Shown: positions 33,294-42,860 of the stretch, one piece after another
Layout of the letters: each line of letters starts with the position of its first letter
Numbering within the stretch: the stretch's first letter is position 1
DNA from: Crocinitomicaceae bacterium
GTDB lineage: Bacteria; Bacteroidota; Bacteroidia; Flavobacteriales_D; Crocinitomicaceae
Direction: 5' to 3'
Assembly (NCBI GenBank): GCA_016709005.1
Contig: JADJEU010000020.1
Coordinates: 124,001 to 188,000 of the forward strand
Length of the DNA stretch: 64,000 nucleotides
Translations under genes and position numbers: made by a program
Notes under the pieces: generated by a model
What the model saw: only the letters and a program-made list of their open reading frames with translations
What the model was told of the DNA's origin: nothing
The model's database searches: none

Positions 33294-33653
33294 TTATTTC
33301 ACGAGTTGACTTAACAGACGTTGCAACGTCATTGAAAAAATTCGTTTGTTCAAGTCACGTTTGTTTTTTTGATAGAAAATGAATTCGTCTTTTGAAAATT
33401 GATCTATCACCAATGCTTTCATCTCTTCTTTAAATTTTTGATGCTGCCCTACCAGCTTTTCGATCAATGCTTTTTTTTCCGGCGCTGAGAGATTTTCTAA
33501 ACCTGAGTTCAATTCATTCATTTTATTCAGCGCAACAGTGATGAGTTGCTCATTGATTTTTTTTAAAATTGGACGCAAGACTTCATGCATAAACTTTTCT
33601 ACCGGTTTTGCACGTTCAGTATTAACTTCAATAAATGGGCGCGGTTGTATCAT
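33294..33653 (-). CDS. Hypothetical helical protein
   Basis: This 119-residue, strongly helical, Lys/Glu/Leu-rich cytoplasmic protein has no signal or membrane segment. Segments such as LRPILKKINEQLITVALNKM and LIEKLVGQHQKFKEEM could form a helical bundle. I do not recognise it. It ends 12 bases from the convergent DUF1987 gene. Confidence 0.6.
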   Translation of the reverse strand: MIQPRPFIEVNTERAKPVEKFMHEVLRPILKKINEQLITVALNKMNELNSGLENLSAPEKKALIEKLVGQHQKFKEEMKALVIDQFSKDEFIFYQKNKRDLNKRIFSMTLQRLLSQLVK

Positions 33654-33803
33654 GTTATTTATGCTTTAACAAAGATGAACTTTCATTTGTTCAATCATTC
33701 TATAGTCATTTATTAATTTCTATCAATCGCCCTTTTTCATCAACCAACTGCAGAACAATAGTAGTTGTTTGATGTTACCTTTGTAATACAAATTCAATGA
33801 CTT

Positions 33804-34697
33804 ATGAAATTGCTGGAAGTTACCAATCTGAATAAATCATTTAAAGATTTTCAGGCAGTCAAAGATCTAAGCTTTTCAGTGAACCAAGGCGATATCTACG
33901 GTTTTTTGGGACCCAACGGCGCCGGAAAAAGTACCACACTGCGTATGATTTTGGGCTTGATTTACCCAAGCAGCGGAACAATTAAATTTAAAGGAGAAGA
34001 AATTACAGCGAACTCACGCGCCTATTTGGCACACATGGGAGCGTTGATTGAACGCCCTGATTTTTACACCAACCTATCTGCATATAACAACCTGTCCTTA
34101 TTTGCGCAACTTTCTAAAATTCCGGATCGTGAAAACAGAATACAAGAGGTACTGCGTGAGGTAAAATTGGAAGACCGTCAAAAAACAAAAGTGAAAGCCT
34201 ATTCACAAGGAATGAAACAGCGCCTTGGAATTGCGCAAGCCTTGTTGCATAAACCTGATTTGATTATTCTGGATGAACCTTCAAACGGACTGGATCCACA
34301 AGGGCAGGCAGACATGCGTGAATTGATTTTACGCATTAGTAAGGAGATGAACATCACCGTGATTTTATCTTCACATATTCTTTCAGAAATAGAACAAATT
34401 GCAAACCGAATGCTGATTATATCACATGGAGAAAAATTGCGAGAAGGCGGTGTAAAAGAGTTGATGGCAGCTGAACAAATGAGTGTAAATATAAAATCAG
34501 ACAACAAAGAAGGTGTTCTGGTTTTTCTGCAAACAAATGGATTTGACTGTGAAATACACGATGACTATGTACGCGCCAAATGTGAAGAATCTAAAATACC
34601 TGAACTGACCAAAAAAATTGTGGATGCCGGATTTTCAATCTATGAGGTAAAACAATTACGCACACTTGAAGAGTACTTTATTCAACTAACAGCATGA
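33804..34697 (+). CDS. ABC transporter ATP-binding protein (BcrA/CcmA type)
   Basis: The ATPase has 297 residues: Walker A GPNGAGKSTTLRMILG, signature YSQGMKQRLGIAQALL, Walker B LIILDEPSNGLDP, switch ILSSHILSE. The extra C-terminal 70 residues are typical of the ABC-2 export group. The stop overlaps the permease start (ATGA). A -7-like element (TACCTTTG, 33776-33783) lies 20 bases upstream. The substrate is unknown; the downstream LolA-like gene may be co-transcribed. Confidence 0.92.
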   Translation: MKLLEVTNLNKSFKDFQAVKDLSFSVNQGDIYGFLGPNGAGKSTTLRMILGLIYPSSGTIKFKGEEITANSRAYLAHMGALIERPDFYTNLSAYNNLSLFAQLSKIPDRENRIQEVLREVKLEDRQKTKVKAYSQGMKQRLGIAQALLHKPDLIILDEPSNGLDPQGQADMRELILRISKEMNITVILSSHILSEIEQIANRMLIISHGEKLREGGVKELMAAEQMSVNIKSDNKEGVLVFLQTNGFDCEIHDDYVRAKCEESKIPELTKKIVDAGFSIYEVKQLRTLEEYFIQLTA

Positions 34698-35529
34698 GAA
34701 CATTACTTAAAACAGAATTATTTAAAATTCTAAAACGGCCCAGAACCTATATTGGTATTGGCGCCATTCTACTCATTGTGGTAGCACTTGAATTTGCTTT
34801 TTTTGCAGAGGGTGAAACTTTGATTGGTCTTGCAATGCAAAATTTGCAGAGTGTATTCAGACTTGAAGGAAAAATTATTTCAGTGAATTTTTTGACGTAC
34901 ATGTTGCTGAATGTTTTGATTATTCACGTACCGATTTTAATTTGCCTGGTGACGGGAGATATTATATCCGGTGAGGCAGCCAATGGATCACTTAGACTTT
35001 TACTGCAAAGACCTTACAGCCGAATGAAAATCTACATGGCTAAATGGCTTGCTGGAACAATCTATACCATTGCTCTCATTCTCTTTCTCGCACTGTCGTC
35101 CTACCTTTTAGGGTATGCGCTGTTTGGTGAAGGAGATTTAATTGTGTTCAGACGCGGTGTGCACGTCTTTGAAGCAGATGATGTGGCTTGGCGATTTTTC
35201 TACGCTTTTGGAATGGGAATTATTTCGATGCTGGTTGTTTCTTCTTTATCTATTATGATTTCAAGTTTCACCAGTAATTCCATTGGACCTATTGTTGGAA
35301 CGATTGCCATTTTAATTGTACTTAACATCATTAGCACTGTTGCAGCCAACGTGATGCAACCTGTTCTCCCTACATTTTCACCACACATTTTATCAAGTGG
35401 CAATATTTCTTTGAAACCGAAATACAGTGGGGCTCTGTTTACATGGGCTTGTTTGTGCAGATTGGTTACATTATTTTGTTCACCACCATTGGGCTCATCA
35501 ACTTTAAACGTAAAGACATTTTATCATGA
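34694..35529 (+). pseudogene. ABC-2 type permease, frameshifted near the C-terminus
   Basis: Partner of the upstream ATPase. Membrane helices are visible (for example YIGIGAILLIVVALEFAF, GTIYTIALILFLALSSYLL, IGPIVGTIAILIVLNII). After residue 225 or so (NVMQPVLP) the reading frame leaves the family. One frame over, the sequence reads YIFTTHFIKWQYFFETEIQW, then a last helix (GLFVQIGYIILFTTIGLINF) and KRKDILS with a TGA at 35529 overlapping the next ATG. Adding one C to the CCC at 35368-35370 restores it. Without repair the frame runs on to 35635 with a nonsense tail. Sequencing indel or real mutation cannot be told apart here. Confidence 0.85.
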
Positions 35530-36182
35530 AACGATTTTTTATATTCTCCATTTTACTGCTTTTGGTTTCGGGGAAATCAATGGCGCAATCAGCCTTTGCA
35601 GATTCACTTTTAAAAGCATCACTTTCACGCATTGAAAAAATTCCAGAATATGTTTGTGACATTCGCATACTGGTAGATGTGGAGCGAATCAACATTAAAG
35701 AACGCACCGGCAAAGTGTATTTCTATCCGCCCGACAGCATCAATTATGATATTAAAGGCTTTGCTTTTCTTCCAAAGCAAGGCTACAACTCGCAATTAAA
35801 TTCAGTAACCGAAGGTGATTATGTTGCGCTGCATCTGGGTAAGCAAGCAATCAACAATGTTCCGTGTGAAATAGTAAAAGTGATTCCGTCTGACATTGAA
35901 TCAGAAGTTGTGCTAGGTCAGTTCTGGATTGACCAAAACGTCAACATTCGCAAAATGACTTTTGTAACGAAAGAAGAAGGAAGTTTTACTTTGTTTTTGG
36001 ATTATGGTGCAGAAAAATATCCGGTTCCCAAAAAAGTAACTGTTGTTTTTGACATCAAGAATCAAGAGTTACCAGCATCTATGACGGGTGATTTGGAAGA
36101 TACAGATGATGACAAACCCATTGGTGAAAAGACGAAAGGGAAGATTGAGATTTATTATTCGAATTATGTTTTTAAGCCTTGA
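35526..36182 (+). CDS. LolA-like outer-membrane lipoprotein-sorting/DUF4292-like protein
   Basis: A signal peptide (MKRFFIFSILLLLVSGKSMAQS) is followed by a 200-residue beta-rich periplasmic domain. The order of strands (KERTGKVYFYPPDSINYDIKG, EVVLGQFWIDQNVNIRKM, GKIEIYYSNYVF) resembles the LolA/outer-membrane-sorting fold, which binds acyl chains. The identification is by pattern only. The ATG overlaps the restored permease stop (ATGA), so the ABC exporter and this protein likely form one unit. Confidence 0.6.
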   Translation: MKRFFIFSILLLLVSGKSMAQSAFADSLLKASLSRIEKIPEYVCDIRILVDVERINIKERTGKVYFYPPDSINYDIKGFAFLPKQGYNSQLNSVTEGDYVALHLGKQAINNVPCEIVKVIPSDIESEVVLGQFWIDQNVNIRKMTFVTKEEGSFTLFLDYGAEKYPVPKKVTVVFDIKNQELPASMTGDLEDTDDDKPIGEKTKGKIEIYYSNYVFKP

Positions 36183-36243
36183 TTAGGTTTTAGGACAGAG
36201 GCAAAAGGACAGAGGGATTTTTTTTGGTTAGATTAATTAACGT

Positions 36244-36311
36244 AAGGGCGAGGTTGCTGAGCCCTTCCTTTGTCAGGATAAACTCCGTCAAAGCATCATT
36301 CGCCCTTTTTT
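36244..36311. terminator. Long hairpin with T run, probable terminator of the ABC/LolA-like operon
   Basis: AAGGGCG (36244-36250) pairs with CGCCCTT (36301-36307), followed by T to 36311. Inside is a second hairpin, CTTTG/CAAAG (36268-36272 with 36289-36293). The loop is long for a classic terminator, so it may be a repeat element adapted to this role. Confidence 0.5.
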
Positions 36312-36354
36312 GTTGGTGTAAGTTGTATTTAAATAGAATGACCATCGTGGTATT

Positions 36355-36385
36355 GGGCGAATGATCCGTCAGTTGACGGACGCCC
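36355..36385. repeat. Intergenic palindrome with TCCGTCAG-type core
   Basis: The palindrome TCCGTCAGTTGACGGA (36365-36380, one G-T pair off perfect) is flanked by GGGCG/CGCCC. The core matches 32365-32380 except one base. It lies 28 bases past the pgk stop. Confidence 0.7.
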
Positions 36386-36412
36386 TAAGCAAGAAAATGT
36401 TGACGGAAAATC

Positions 36413-37606
36413 TTATTTCAATATAGCCGCAATCCCAGGCAATTCAACTCCCTCCAAATATTCAAGCATGGCGCCGCCGCCAGTGGAAACGTGACTCACC
36501 TGATCTGCTAATCCAAATTGATTTACTGCAGCAACACTGTCTCCTCCACCAACTAAAGTAAAAGCTCCTTTTTTTGTTGCTTCGGCAACTGCTTTTGCAA
36601 TTTCCAAAGTTCCCTTTTGAAAGTTTTTCATTTCAAAAACGCCCATCGGTCCATTCCATAAAATGAGTTTGGATTCTAATATCACTTTGCGGAAAATTTC
36701 AATGGATTCTTTTGCAATGTCGAGTCCCATCCAGCCATCTGGAATTTCACCAATCTTGCCTTCTTTCATGTTTGCAGAATCTGAAAATTCATCGGCATAA
36801 ATGGTATCAACCGGAAGCAAAATGTTCACTCCTTTTTCTTTTGCAATGCGCATGATATCGAGTGCTGTTTGCAAATGATCTTCTTCTACCAATGACTTAC
36901 CTACTTTACCCCCTTGTGCTTTGATGAAGGTATACGCCATACCACCGCCAATAATCAGATTGTCTACTTTATCCAATAATTTGGTGATGATGGTAATTTT
37001 AGAAGAAACTTTTGCTCCGCCTACAATTGCAGTCAATGGTTTTTCATGCGAATTCAAGACTTTATCAACGCTGTGAATTTCTTTTTCCAGCAGATAACCA
37101 AACATTTTATCATTTGGAAAAAACTCTGCAACAATAGTCGTTGAAGCATGCGCACGATGCGCCGTTCCAAAAGCATCGTTTATATAACAATCACCGTGTT
37201 TTGAAAGTAACTCAGCATAACCTCTATCACCCTTTTCTTCACGCTGATGGAAACGCAAATTTTCAAGGAGCAATACTTCTCCCGGTTTTAATGCTGCCGA
37301 TTTTTCAAAAGCACGTTCACCAATACAATCGGTCGCAAACTGAATTGGAAATCCCAGGTATTTTTCAATGGTTGAAATACAATTTTTCAGAGAGAATTTA
37401 TCTTCCGGAATATTTTTAGGACGTCCCAAATGTGACATCAAAACAACACTGCCTCCACCTTCAAGTACTTTTTTAATGGTTAGAATTGCCGCACGAATTC
37501 GCGTATCATCTGTCACCGCCAAGGTTTCTTTATTTAGCGGCACATTGAAATCAACACGAATCAAAGCACGTTTGCCTTTAAAATCATAGGTTGAGATGGA
37601 CTTCAT
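36413..37606 (-). CDS. pgk: Phosphoglycerate kinase
   Basis: Glycolytic enzyme of 397 residues making ATP from 1,3-bisphosphoglycerate. The N-terminal signature KRALIRVDFNVPL, SHLGRP, LLLENLRFH, the hinge AIVGGAKVSSKI, GNP-type WNGPMGVFE and the C-terminal GGGDSVAAVNQFG and STGGGAMLEYLEG are all present. It is a single gene. Confidence 0.97.
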   Translation of the reverse strand: MKSISTYDFKGKRALIRVDFNVPLNKETLAVTDDTRIRAAILTIKKVLEGGGSVVLMSHLGRPKNIPEDKFSLKNCISTIEKYLGFPIQFATDCIGERAFEKSAALKPGEVLLLENLRFHQREEKGDRGYAELLSKHGDCYINDAFGTAHRAHASTTIVAEFFPNDKMFGYLLEKEIHSVDKVLNSHEKPLTAIVGGAKVSSKITIITKLLDKVDNLIIGGGMAYTFIKAQGGKVGKSLVEEDHLQTALDIMRIAKEKGVNILLPVDTIYADEFSDSANMKEGKIGEIPDGWMGLDIAKESIEIFRKVILESKLILWNGPMGVFEMKNFQKGTLEIAKAVAEATKKGAFTLVGGGDSVAAVNQFGLADQVSHVSTGGGAMLEYLEGVELPGIAAILK

Positions 37607-37758
37607 AACAAATCAGTTTTTGAGAGCCCAAAGATAAAAGTTTGATTGCAGATAAAGAGAAACCAATGCCAGTCAATTGCGAAATTTATGAACGTGGTGT
37701 TAACAGATCAGAATCGCCTTTAATTCAACTCATAGGAGCATAAGACTATTTAACTGTC

Positions 37759-38619
37759 CTAATCAATCAGAATCTTGCGATTAAAAACCTGATTGTCGAT
37801 AAACAGGGATACAATATAGATTCCAGCTTCGGGTCTTTCAGTCAACACACTATTGGTTTGATATTCTCCCGGTGCATGTACTCCCGATTTTTGCTGAAAA
37901 ATTAATTTACCAGAGAGATCCTGTACATTCAACATGATATCTGCTGACTCTTGCAGGGTAAAGTTATAATTCAAGCTTCCATTATGTTGATCATACCACA
38001 TCCGAATTTGCTGATCTGTTTTTTCATGTTCGGTAATTGTGTTGAATACAGCTGATGCAATATTGAATTGCCCGAGATAAATAATATCTCCAGATGTATT
38101 GCCCATGTTATTTGATTTATTGAATGCAAAATAAAAGGTAAGGTCCCCGACATCAGTGGCCGGTGCTGTCCAGTGTATGGTCCAACTCGTAACGCCCGAC
38201 GACACATTTTGACGCGCATATTGACGACCACCAGAATTAGTTAAACCGTAATTAGTTCCACTTGTAAATGTTCCAGCCTTTGTATTCGTGTTATCTAGAA
38301 TCGTTGCCTGAAAACCGTTCTTTGCTCCCGCAGAAATACTAATTGTAATTGTATACGATTGACCAACGATGTATTCATTTCCTGCGCCTGAAAAAGTCAC
38401 ATCGATGTTGCCTGAAGCAGATTGAGTTGTTCCACCATGGCAAATTGTACAATTGGATTCGCCGGGTGCACCCGTTCGCGCAGCAGGTGGATTTATTGAG
38501 TTGCCTGACTTTTCGATTGAATCGACCGCATGAAATCTTGAGATTTTAGCTTGATTTGAAGGAAGCAGAATTGCCAATGCGGTAAGTAGTATTGCAAAAA
38601 GGAAGTGAGTGATTTTCAT
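37759..38619 (-). CDS. T9SS-sorted protein with choice-of-anchor V (Reeler-like) domain and CxxCH motif
   Basis: A signal peptide (about 1-24) is followed by a short segment with GESNCTICHGG, a c-type heme or metal-binding CxxCH. A beta-sandwich (about 65-195, SYTITISISAGAKNGFQATIL ... DLTFYFAFN) matches the anchor-V/Reeler pattern. The C-terminal 80 residues look like a T9SS type A sorting domain ending in VFNRKILID. It is predicted to be exported and anchored on the cell surface. Next on the same strand, upstream, are a DUF5777 barrel and a di-heme cytochrome, and the shared CxxCH theme suggests an extracellular redox role, by inference. Confidence 0.8.
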   Translation of the reverse strand: MKITHFLFAILLTALAILLPSNQAKISRFHAVDSIEKSGNSINPPAARTGAPGESNCTICHGGTTQSASGNIDVTFSGAGNEYIVGQSYTITISISAGAKNGFQATILDNTNTKAGTFTSGTNYGLTNSGGRQYARQNVSSGVTSWTIHWTAPATDVGDLTFYFAFNKSNNMGNTSGDIIYLGQFNIASAVFNTITEHEKTDQQIRMWYDQHNGSLNYNFTLQESADIMLNVQDLSGKLIFQQKSGVHAPGEYQTNSVLTERPEAGIYIVSLFIDNQVFNRKILID

Positions 38620-38704
38620 AGTTCATTTAACGCCTGACCAAGGCCAAAAGTTTGGAAAATAGCTTTCATAAAAAAGAGATTATTGGATTTCTAGAGATCG
38701 ACGA

Positions 38705-39625
38705 CTAAAGTTTGAAACGTCTGTTAATCGAAAAACCAAATCGAAATTGTCCTTGCAACCAATCTTCTGTTGTACCGGGAATAAAAAGATTTTCAGTAAC
38801 ACCTGTACTATTTGAAAGCATGAGGCAAAATGCGTGACCACCTGTTAAAATTTCAAATCCAAAAGCCAGGTGATTTGTATAATTTACATCTGGGGTTCTT
38901 TCCAAAATATGGTTGTATTCAAATAAAATGCCTAAGGTTTTTGTAAAACGAAATCTTCCGCTGAGGCCGGCGAAAAATAGTCCATTCTGGTCTGAATAAT
39001 GAACATAATTGCGATAATTGTATCCAACATTAGCTTACAATGTAATGCGATCTGAAAATTTTCTGGCGATTAAGATTTGCGTTGTATAAATCATCCGATG
39101 CGCAAATGTTGGATACGATGTAATGGAAGTAGAATCTGTCGTTGCTTTGGCATAAGGAATCGAAAGCGCTGTTACAAAATTGAGACTCACGGGCATCGCT
39201 GAATATTTCTGTTTTAAAATAGCGTATTTAAAATAACCGTCTGCAACCTGATTAAGCAAACCTATACCTTTGCTGCGACCAAGACCAATATTCATATTGT
39301 TTGTGATACCATACTCAAAAGCTATTCTGACATCGGCGAGATTATCAAAACCAAACCAATTTTGAACACCACCTCTCGAGCCGGCGATATCACCAAATTT
39401 ATGGGCGACAATAAATTCCAAATTATTTTTGGGAATCATTTCAACCGAGTGATTGTTCAGTACACGAATAGATGCAAATGATTCAGTTACATAGCCCCCT
39501 CCCGTGTTCGCATCTGCGGTAAACGTTGCCGGCTCAGAAATTATGTTTTCACTACTTTCCTGACTAAATACCGCCAGCGATGACGCATTTAATAAAATCA
39601 GACCAAAAAATATTTTTACGTTCAT
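38705..39625 (-). pseudogene. DUF5777 family beta-barrel protein, interrupted by an in-frame TAA
   Basis: A signal peptide (MNVKIFFGLILLNASSLAVF) precedes a barrel with DUF5777 hallmarks: SIRVLNNHSVEMIPKNNLEF, AHKFGDIAG, FEYGITNNMNIGLGRSKG and TTQILIARKFSDRITL. TAA at 39035-39037 stops translation after residue 196. The same frame continues ANVGYNYRNYVHYSDQNG to a natural end (FSINRRFKL, 38705) with no indel, giving 306 residues, normal for the family. The stop likely replaces Gln (CAA), as family members have L-Q-L there. Its ATG overlaps the stop of the cytochrome gene. DUF5777 barrels often travel with cytochromes. Confidence 0.82.
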
Positions 39626-40667
39626 TCGTTTGCTTTATGTTTAATGTAACCAATGAGATCCAGCAACTGTGAGTCACTCATGTTTTGCATACTGTACTGT
39701 GGCATGTATTGTTTGCGGCCACTAATCGCATAAGTTCCATACCGTGTAATGTGAGAAAGAGAAAATGAATTGTATTTATAAAGTTTTGCTTCCAAAAATT
39801 TGAATGACAATTTATCCATACCCAGATCAAAATTAGTAATCTCTTTTTCGGCGGCATGACAATGCAGACAGCCGAAAACATATATGTATTCAGCATTTTC
39901 AAGATTTGGAACATGCCCTTCAATTTCTGGAATTTGTGATGTACCAAACGTCGCATCATTGATTTCACTGTAGCGCGAGTGAATAATTTCCCGGGCAATA
40001 TCATGGTTATTTACCACCGCTTTTCCCAGTAAGTTTATTTCATAGGGAGTAAAAACCAAATCAGCCATTTTATATTCAAGCGATTTAAAATAATGCATCA
40101 CGCAGCGAATTTCCCAGAAAGTCATTTCACGTCCTTGGGAGCATTGTGTAGCGCAAAGTTGAATCGCATTGTAAAGCGAATCACGTGTTGGCTTTACGAG
40201 ATCTCCATACTTTTTATCATAATCGCCATTGTACCAGTGGCGCTTGTTGTATTGACCGTAAAAAGTTGCCGCCGGCAGAAAAGGTATTTTATTTTTTTTT
40301 CCGTATTCCAAGACAGCTTCAGGAGATTCATCACCAGGATCTGCAGATTCTTTGACTTGATTATGACAATCTGTACACACAAAAAATTTAGATATTCTTT
40401 GTTGGAGCCGTCATTCAATTTTCCAAAACGAACCATTTCTTCCCCCATTCGGGCAGAATCTTTATCAAGAACCGGAATGTAGTGAATTGGTGGTTTTTCA
40501 CCGAGTTTAATCAAGATCTCCTCTACACCAAGCTCTGCGAGATTTACTCCTTTATCATTTTGAGGTGGAATGTAGTTTGAAATCTGGCCGCCATTCCTGT
40601 ACTGGAAGGCAAGCACCAACATCAGGCCACCAGTTACAAACATCAAGCGTAATAAATTTTTAATCAT
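39622..40667 (-). pseudogene. Di-heme c-type cytochrome, frameshifted
   Basis: The N-terminal frame starts at 40667 with a signal/anchor (MIKNLLRLMFVTGGLMLVLAF) and reads to NKEYL. The C-terminal frame, one base over, takes up at FFVCTDCHNQVKE and runs to 39622. Adding one base to the A3T6 tract near 40382-40390 fuses them into about 347 residues. Two heme-binding motifs are visible, CTDCH and CLHCH (about residues 100 and 265), plus a probable distal methionine (QYMPQYSMQNMSD near the end). It is an exported electron carrier, co-transcribed with the DUF5777 barrel. Indel error or real mutation is unresolved. Confidence 0.83.
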
Positions 40668-40709
40668 TTTTGAGTCAATAGTTCCCGAAATATATGAATT
40701 TTTGTAGAG

Positions 40710-42809
40710 ATGAGCGATTTGCTGAGCACACCCATTGAATATTTAAAAAGCGTTGGACCGCAACGCGGAGCTATTCTCAGAAAGGAAGCAGGCATATTTA
40801 CTTTTGGTGATTTGTTAACGTATTATCCTTTCAGATATGTTGACAAAACCAGTTTTCAGAAGATTTCAGACATCGCTCACCTGGAAGGTTTTGTTCAGCT
40901 GAAAGGAAAAATCACATCCATTCGCGAAGTGGCAACTGGCAGAATAAAACGACTGGAAGCAAGATTGGAAGATGGAAGCGGCAGCATCGATTTAGTTTGG
41001 TTCAAAGGCGCCAAATGGATTAAACCAAAAATTGCAAGCTTGCCCGAAGTAATTGTTTATGGAAAACCAAAACAGTTTGGTCCCAAAGTAAATATTGCGC
41101 ATCCTGAAATGGAAATTCTCACTGGCAAAGAAGAGGTCAGCGGAGGTTTGCAAGCCATCTATCATTCAGGCGAAAAATTACAACTGCTTGGTTTCACCAC
41201 AAAGGGTATTGAAAATATCATTGCACAACTTTTACCGCAACTCAAAAATCAAATTGAAGAAACTTTGCCACAACGTATTTTAGGCGAGCTCAACATGATT
41301 GGTAAAGAAAAAGCGATGATCGAAATTCACGCGCCTCAATCACACGAACTTGCTCAACGTGCGCAATTCAGATTAAAATTTGAAGAATTATTCTTTCTGC
41401 AACTTGAGCTTTTATTGCGAAAACAAATCACTCAAAAAAAATTAAAAGGAATTCGCCTCACAAAAGTTGGAGATGTTTTCAATGATTTTTACAACAAGCA
41501 TCTTCCCTATCAATTAACTGGTGCACAGAAAAAAGTGATTAAGGAGATTCGTACCGACCTGGCAAGCGGCATGCATATGAATCGCCTGTTGCAAGGTGAT
41601 GTTGGAAGTGGTAAAACGTTAGTTGCTCTGATGGTGATGCTGATTGCAATCGACAACGGATATCAGGCTTGTATCATGGCGCCGACCGAAATTTTAGCCA
41701 CGCAACATTACAATACAATTTGTGAATTTTTAAAAGACATGGATGTAAAAGTTGAATTGCTTACTGGTTCAACCAAACAATCCAAACGCAAAATTTTACA
41801 CGAACAATTAAAGTCAGGTGAGATTAATATTCTCTGTGGCACGCATGCATTGCTTGAAAAAGTAGTTGAATACAAAGATTTGGGAATCGCAATTATTGAT
41901 GAACAACATCGCTTTGGAGTTGCACAACGTTCACGCTTGTGGACTAAAAATTCGTTGCCTCCGCATGTTTTGGTGATGACTGCAACACCTATTCCAAGAA
42001 CATTGGCTTTAACTTTTTATGGCGATTTAGATATCTCAGTCATTGATGAAATGCCGCCTGGAAGAAAGGCAATTCAAACCTCACACCGTTTTGAATCATC
42101 GCGACTAAAAGTCTTTCAGTTTATGGAAGATGAAATTGCAAAAGGCAGACAAATTTATGTTGTATACCCATTAATTCAGGAGTCTGAAACCATGGATTAT
42201 CAAAATTTAATGGATGGTTACGAATCCATCACACGAAAATTTCCGATACCAAAATACCGCGTAAGCATTGTGCATGGTCAGTTGAAAGCAGATGTGAAGG
42301 AATTTGAAATGCAGCAATTTGTAAAAGGCATCACCAACATTATGGTTGCCACAACGGTGATTGAAGTAGGTGTGAATGTTCCAAATGCAAGTGTGATGAT
42401 TATTGAAAGTGCTGAAAAATTTGGTTTGTCTCAACTTCACCAATTACGCGGTCGCGTTGGGCGTGGTGGAGATCAATCGTATTGCATTTTGATGACGGGT
42501 TATAAACTAGGGCAAGATGCAAAAGCAAGAATAGAAACGATGTGTGAAACCAATGACGGTTTTAAAATTGCAGAAGTAGATTTGCGATTAAGAGGACCGG
42601 GAGATATTATGGGAACGCAACAAAGTGGTTTGCTCAATTTAAAATTATCTGATCTATCCAGAGATGCACAAATTGTTTCACTGGCAAGAGATAAAGCAAG
42701 AGAGTTGTTAGAGATGGATCCTTCATTTGAAATGAAAGAGCATCAGAATATTGCCAAAGAGTTGAAGAAAATTTTGAAAGCGAAGCCTAATTGGTCAAGG
42801 ATTAGTTGA
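40710..42809 (+). CDS. recG: ATP-dependent DNA helicase RecG
   Basis: This 699-residue branch-migration helicase reverses stalled forks. The N-terminal wedge/OB domain (about 1-150: YLKSVGPQRGAILRKEAGIFTFGDLL, TSIREVATGRIKRLEARLEDGSG) is followed by helicase motifs I GDVGSGKT, II IIDEQHRFG, III MTATPIPRT, then the second RecA lobe (TTVIEVGVNVPNAS, QLRGRVGRG) and the C-terminal wedge LRGPGDIMGTQQSG. Length is normal. It is divergent from the cytochrome gene. Confidence 0.97.
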   Translation: MSDLLSTPIEYLKSVGPQRGAILRKEAGIFTFGDLLTYYPFRYVDKTSFQKISDIAHLEGFVQLKGKITSIREVATGRIKRLEARLEDGSGSIDLVWFKGAKWIKPKIASLPEVIVYGKPKQFGPKVNIAHPEMEILTGKEEVSGGLQAIYHSGEKLQLLGFTTKGIENIIAQLLPQLKNQIEETLPQRILGELNMIGKEKAMIEIHAPQSHELAQRAQFRLKFEELFFLQLELLLRKQITQKKLKGIRLTKVGDVFNDFYNKHLPYQLTGAQKKVIKEIRTDLASGMHMNRLLQGDVGSGKTLVALMVMLIAIDNGYQACIMAPTEILATQHYNTICEFLKDMDVKVELLTGSTKQSKRKILHEQLKSGEINILCGTHALLEKVVEYKDLGIAIIDEQHRFGVAQRSRLWTKNSLPPHVLVMTATPIPRTLALTFYGDLDISVIDEMPPGRKAIQTSHRFESSRLKVFQFMEDEIAKGRQIYVVYPLIQESETMDYQNLMDGYESITRKFPIPKYRVSIVHGQLKADVKEFEMQQFVKGITNIMVATTVIEVGVNVPNASVMIIESAEKFGLSQLHQLRGRVGRGGDQSYCILMTGYKLGQDAKARIETMCETNDGFKIAEVDLRLRGPGDIMGTQQSGLLNLKLSDLSRDAQIVSLARDKARELLEMDPSFEMKEHQNIAKELKKILKAKPNWSRIS

Positions 42810-42860
42810 GCCACTAGCAATGAGAGACTAGCTAGTAGGATTGTGCTCGAAGAAATATCA

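Noticed and set aside
19662..39037. Alternative genetic code with TAA as a sense codon
   Set aside because: Many intact genes in the window end in TAA at the expected family length, so TAA is a normal stop here.
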